From the NCBI GenBank assembly GCA_023423235.1, contig JAFAFY010000088.1, positions 1 to 6,264 of the forward strand: 6,264 nt of DNA, in the 5' to 3' direction. The position numbers and the translations under genes were made by a program. Below are positions 4,900-6,264 of this stretch, one piece after another. Under the pieces are notes generated by a model. The model was not told the origin of the DNA and ran no database searches. It saw only the letters and a list, made by a program, of their open reading frames with translations. Every line of letters starts with the position of its first letter. Position 1 is the first letter of the stretch. Origin of the DNA: Pseudomonadota bacterium. Its GTDB lineage: Bacteria; Pseudomonadota; Gammaproteobacteria; Xanthomonadales; Xanthomonadaceae.

Positions 4900-6021
4900 G
4901 TGACAGATACCGCAATCCTCGTCCTTGAAGACGGCACCGTATTCGAGGGCGTTTCCGTGGGCGCCCCCGGCCTGTCGGTCGGCGAAGTGGTGTTCAACAC
5001 CGCCATGACCGGCTACCAGGAAGTGCTGAGCGACCCCTCGTACGCGCGCCAGCTGGTGACGCTGACCTATCCGCACATCGGCAATACCGGCTGCACCGAC
5101 CAGGACGACGAAGCGTCGCAGGTCTGGGCGTCGGGCCTGATCGTGCGCAACGTGCCGCGCCGCCCCAGCAGCTGGCGCAGCCAGGTGTCGCTGCCCGAAT
5201 GGCTGCGCGCACGCGGCATCGTCGCGATCTCCGAGATCGATACCCGCAAGCTGACGCGCCTGCTGCGCGACCGCGGCTCGATGAACGGCGCGGTGATGGC
5301 AGGGGACATCGATGTTGATCGGGCGCTCGAAGCGGCGCGCAAGTTCCCGGGCCTGAAGGACATGGACCTGGCGAAGGTCGTCAGCACGACCGAACGCTAC
5401 GGCTGGACGGACGGCCAGCTCGACCTCGACGCGAACGCCTTCGTGCAGGCGCCGGCGAAGTTCAAGGTCGTCGCCTACGATTATGGGGTCAAGACCAACA
5501 TCCTGCGGATGCTGGCGGAGCGCGGCTGCGCGTTGACGGTGGTCCCGGCGCAGACGCCGGCCGCCGACGTGCTGGCGCTGAAGCCCGATGGCGTGTTCCT
5601 GTCCAACGGTCCCGGTGATCCGGCGCCCTGCGATTACGCGATCGACGCGATCCGCGCGTTTCTCGACGCGAAGGTGCCGACCTTCGGCATCTGCCTGGGC
5701 CACCAGCTGCTGGCGCTGGCCGCCGGCGCGCAGACGCTGAAGATGCCGCATGGCCACCATGGCGCGAACCATCCGGTGCAGGACCTCGACGATGGCCGCG
5801 TGCTCATCACCTCACAGAACCACGGCTTCGCGGTCGACGAGGCCACGCTGCCGGCCAACGTGCGCGTGACCCACCGCTCGCTGTTCGACGGTACCAACCA
5901 GGGCATCGCCCTGACCGACGCCCCGGCGTTCTCGTTCCAGGGCCATCCCGAAGCGAGTCCCGGACCGCACGATGTCGCCCCCTTGTTCGACAGGTTCGTT
6001 GCGCTGATGGAGGCGCGTTGA
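4900..6021 (+). CDS. carA: Carbamoyl phosphate synthetase small (glutaminase) subunit CarA
   Basis: CarA hydrolyses glutamine and channels ammonia to CarB, which makes carbamoyl phosphate for arginine and pyrimidine synthesis in the cytosol. The 373 residues cover the N-terminal CPSase small-chain domain (about 1-150; FNTAMTGYQEVLSDPSY near residue 32) and a class I glutamine amidotransferase domain (about 188-373). The catalytic triad is complete: C265 in GICLGHQ, then H349 and E351 in FQGHPEASPGP, matching E. coli C269, H353 and E355. SNGPGD (235-240) is the expected glycine turn, and TSQNHGFAV (304-312) is conserved. Translation starts at GTG 4900 (MTDTAILVLEDG, the expected N-terminus), with only a weak TAGG ribosome site 10 bases upstream. 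The gene is co-transcribed with carB, one base between them. Length is close to that of E. coli CarA. Confidence 0.98.
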   Translation: MTDTAILVLEDGTVFEGVSVGAPGLSVGEVVFNTAMTGYQEVLSDPSYARQLVTLTYPHIGNTGCTDQDDEASQVWASGLIVRNVPRRPSSWRSQVSLPEWLRARGIVAISEIDTRKLTRLLRDRGSMNGAVMAGDIDVDRALEAARKFPGLKDMDLAKVVSTTERYGWTDGQLDLDANAFVQAPAKFKVVAYDYGVKTNILRMLAERGCALTVVPAQTPAADVLALKPDGVFLSNGPGDPAPCDYAIDAIRAFLDAKVPTFGICLGHQLLALAAGAQTLKMPHGHHGANHPVQDLDDGRVLITSQNHGFAVDEATLPANVRVTHRSLFDGTNQGIALTDAPAFSFQGHPEASPGPHDVAPLFDRFVALMEAR

Positions 6022-6022
6022 C

Positions 6023-6264
<242 letters not shown>

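Noticed and set aside
3292..5772. 826-codon open frame on the minus strand across dapB and carA
   Set aside because: It lies antisense to two certain genes, is dominated by Arg/Ala/Gly/His, and has no domain. This is typical mirror-frame openness in high-G+C coding DNA.

Overview
This is a high-G+C chromosomal window that most resembles the gammaproteobacterial family Xanthomonadaceae (Xanthomonas, Stenotrophomonas, Lysobacter or Luteimonas type). Three things point there: the DnaJ residue pattern, the housekeeping order dnaK - dnaJ - (insert) - dapB - carA - carB, and a 7-bp tandem repeat of the GAATCAC/CAATCCC kind that I recall as common between genes in this family. The family call is inference from memory, and genus and species cannot be read from the window.

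Layout. Positions 1-180 hold the 3' end of dnaK, followed by an intrinsic terminator (204-232), a heptad repeat (267-294) and dnaJ (301-1434). A secreted protein of unknown function follows (1532-2479), clearly lower in G+C than its neighbours. Next is a 558-bp stretch with no convincing gene (2480-3037). It holds two copies, 248 bp apart, of a 50-bp module, each carrying one perfect and two near-perfect or half-conserved DnaA boxes. A convergently oriented SDR oxidoreductase (3799 down to 3038) comes next. Then dapB (4027-4752) runs from its own promoter and may be preceded by a leaderless 28-codon ORF that overlaps its start. carA (4900-6021) has its own TACAAT promoter, and carB starts one base after the carA stop and runs off the window.

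How the parts work together. DnaK and DnaJ are chaperone and co-chaperone. DapB makes tetrahydrodipicolinate for lysine and cell-wall diaminopimelate. CarA and CarB form the carbamoyl phosphate synthetase that feeds arginine and pyrimidine synthesis. In many gammaproteobacteria these genes are adjacent, so about 2.4 kb (secreted protein, DnaA-box array, SDR) looks inserted between dnaJ and dapB. The most unusual item is the duplicated DnaA-box module, a candidate DnaA-titrating or DnaA-regulating locus (inference).
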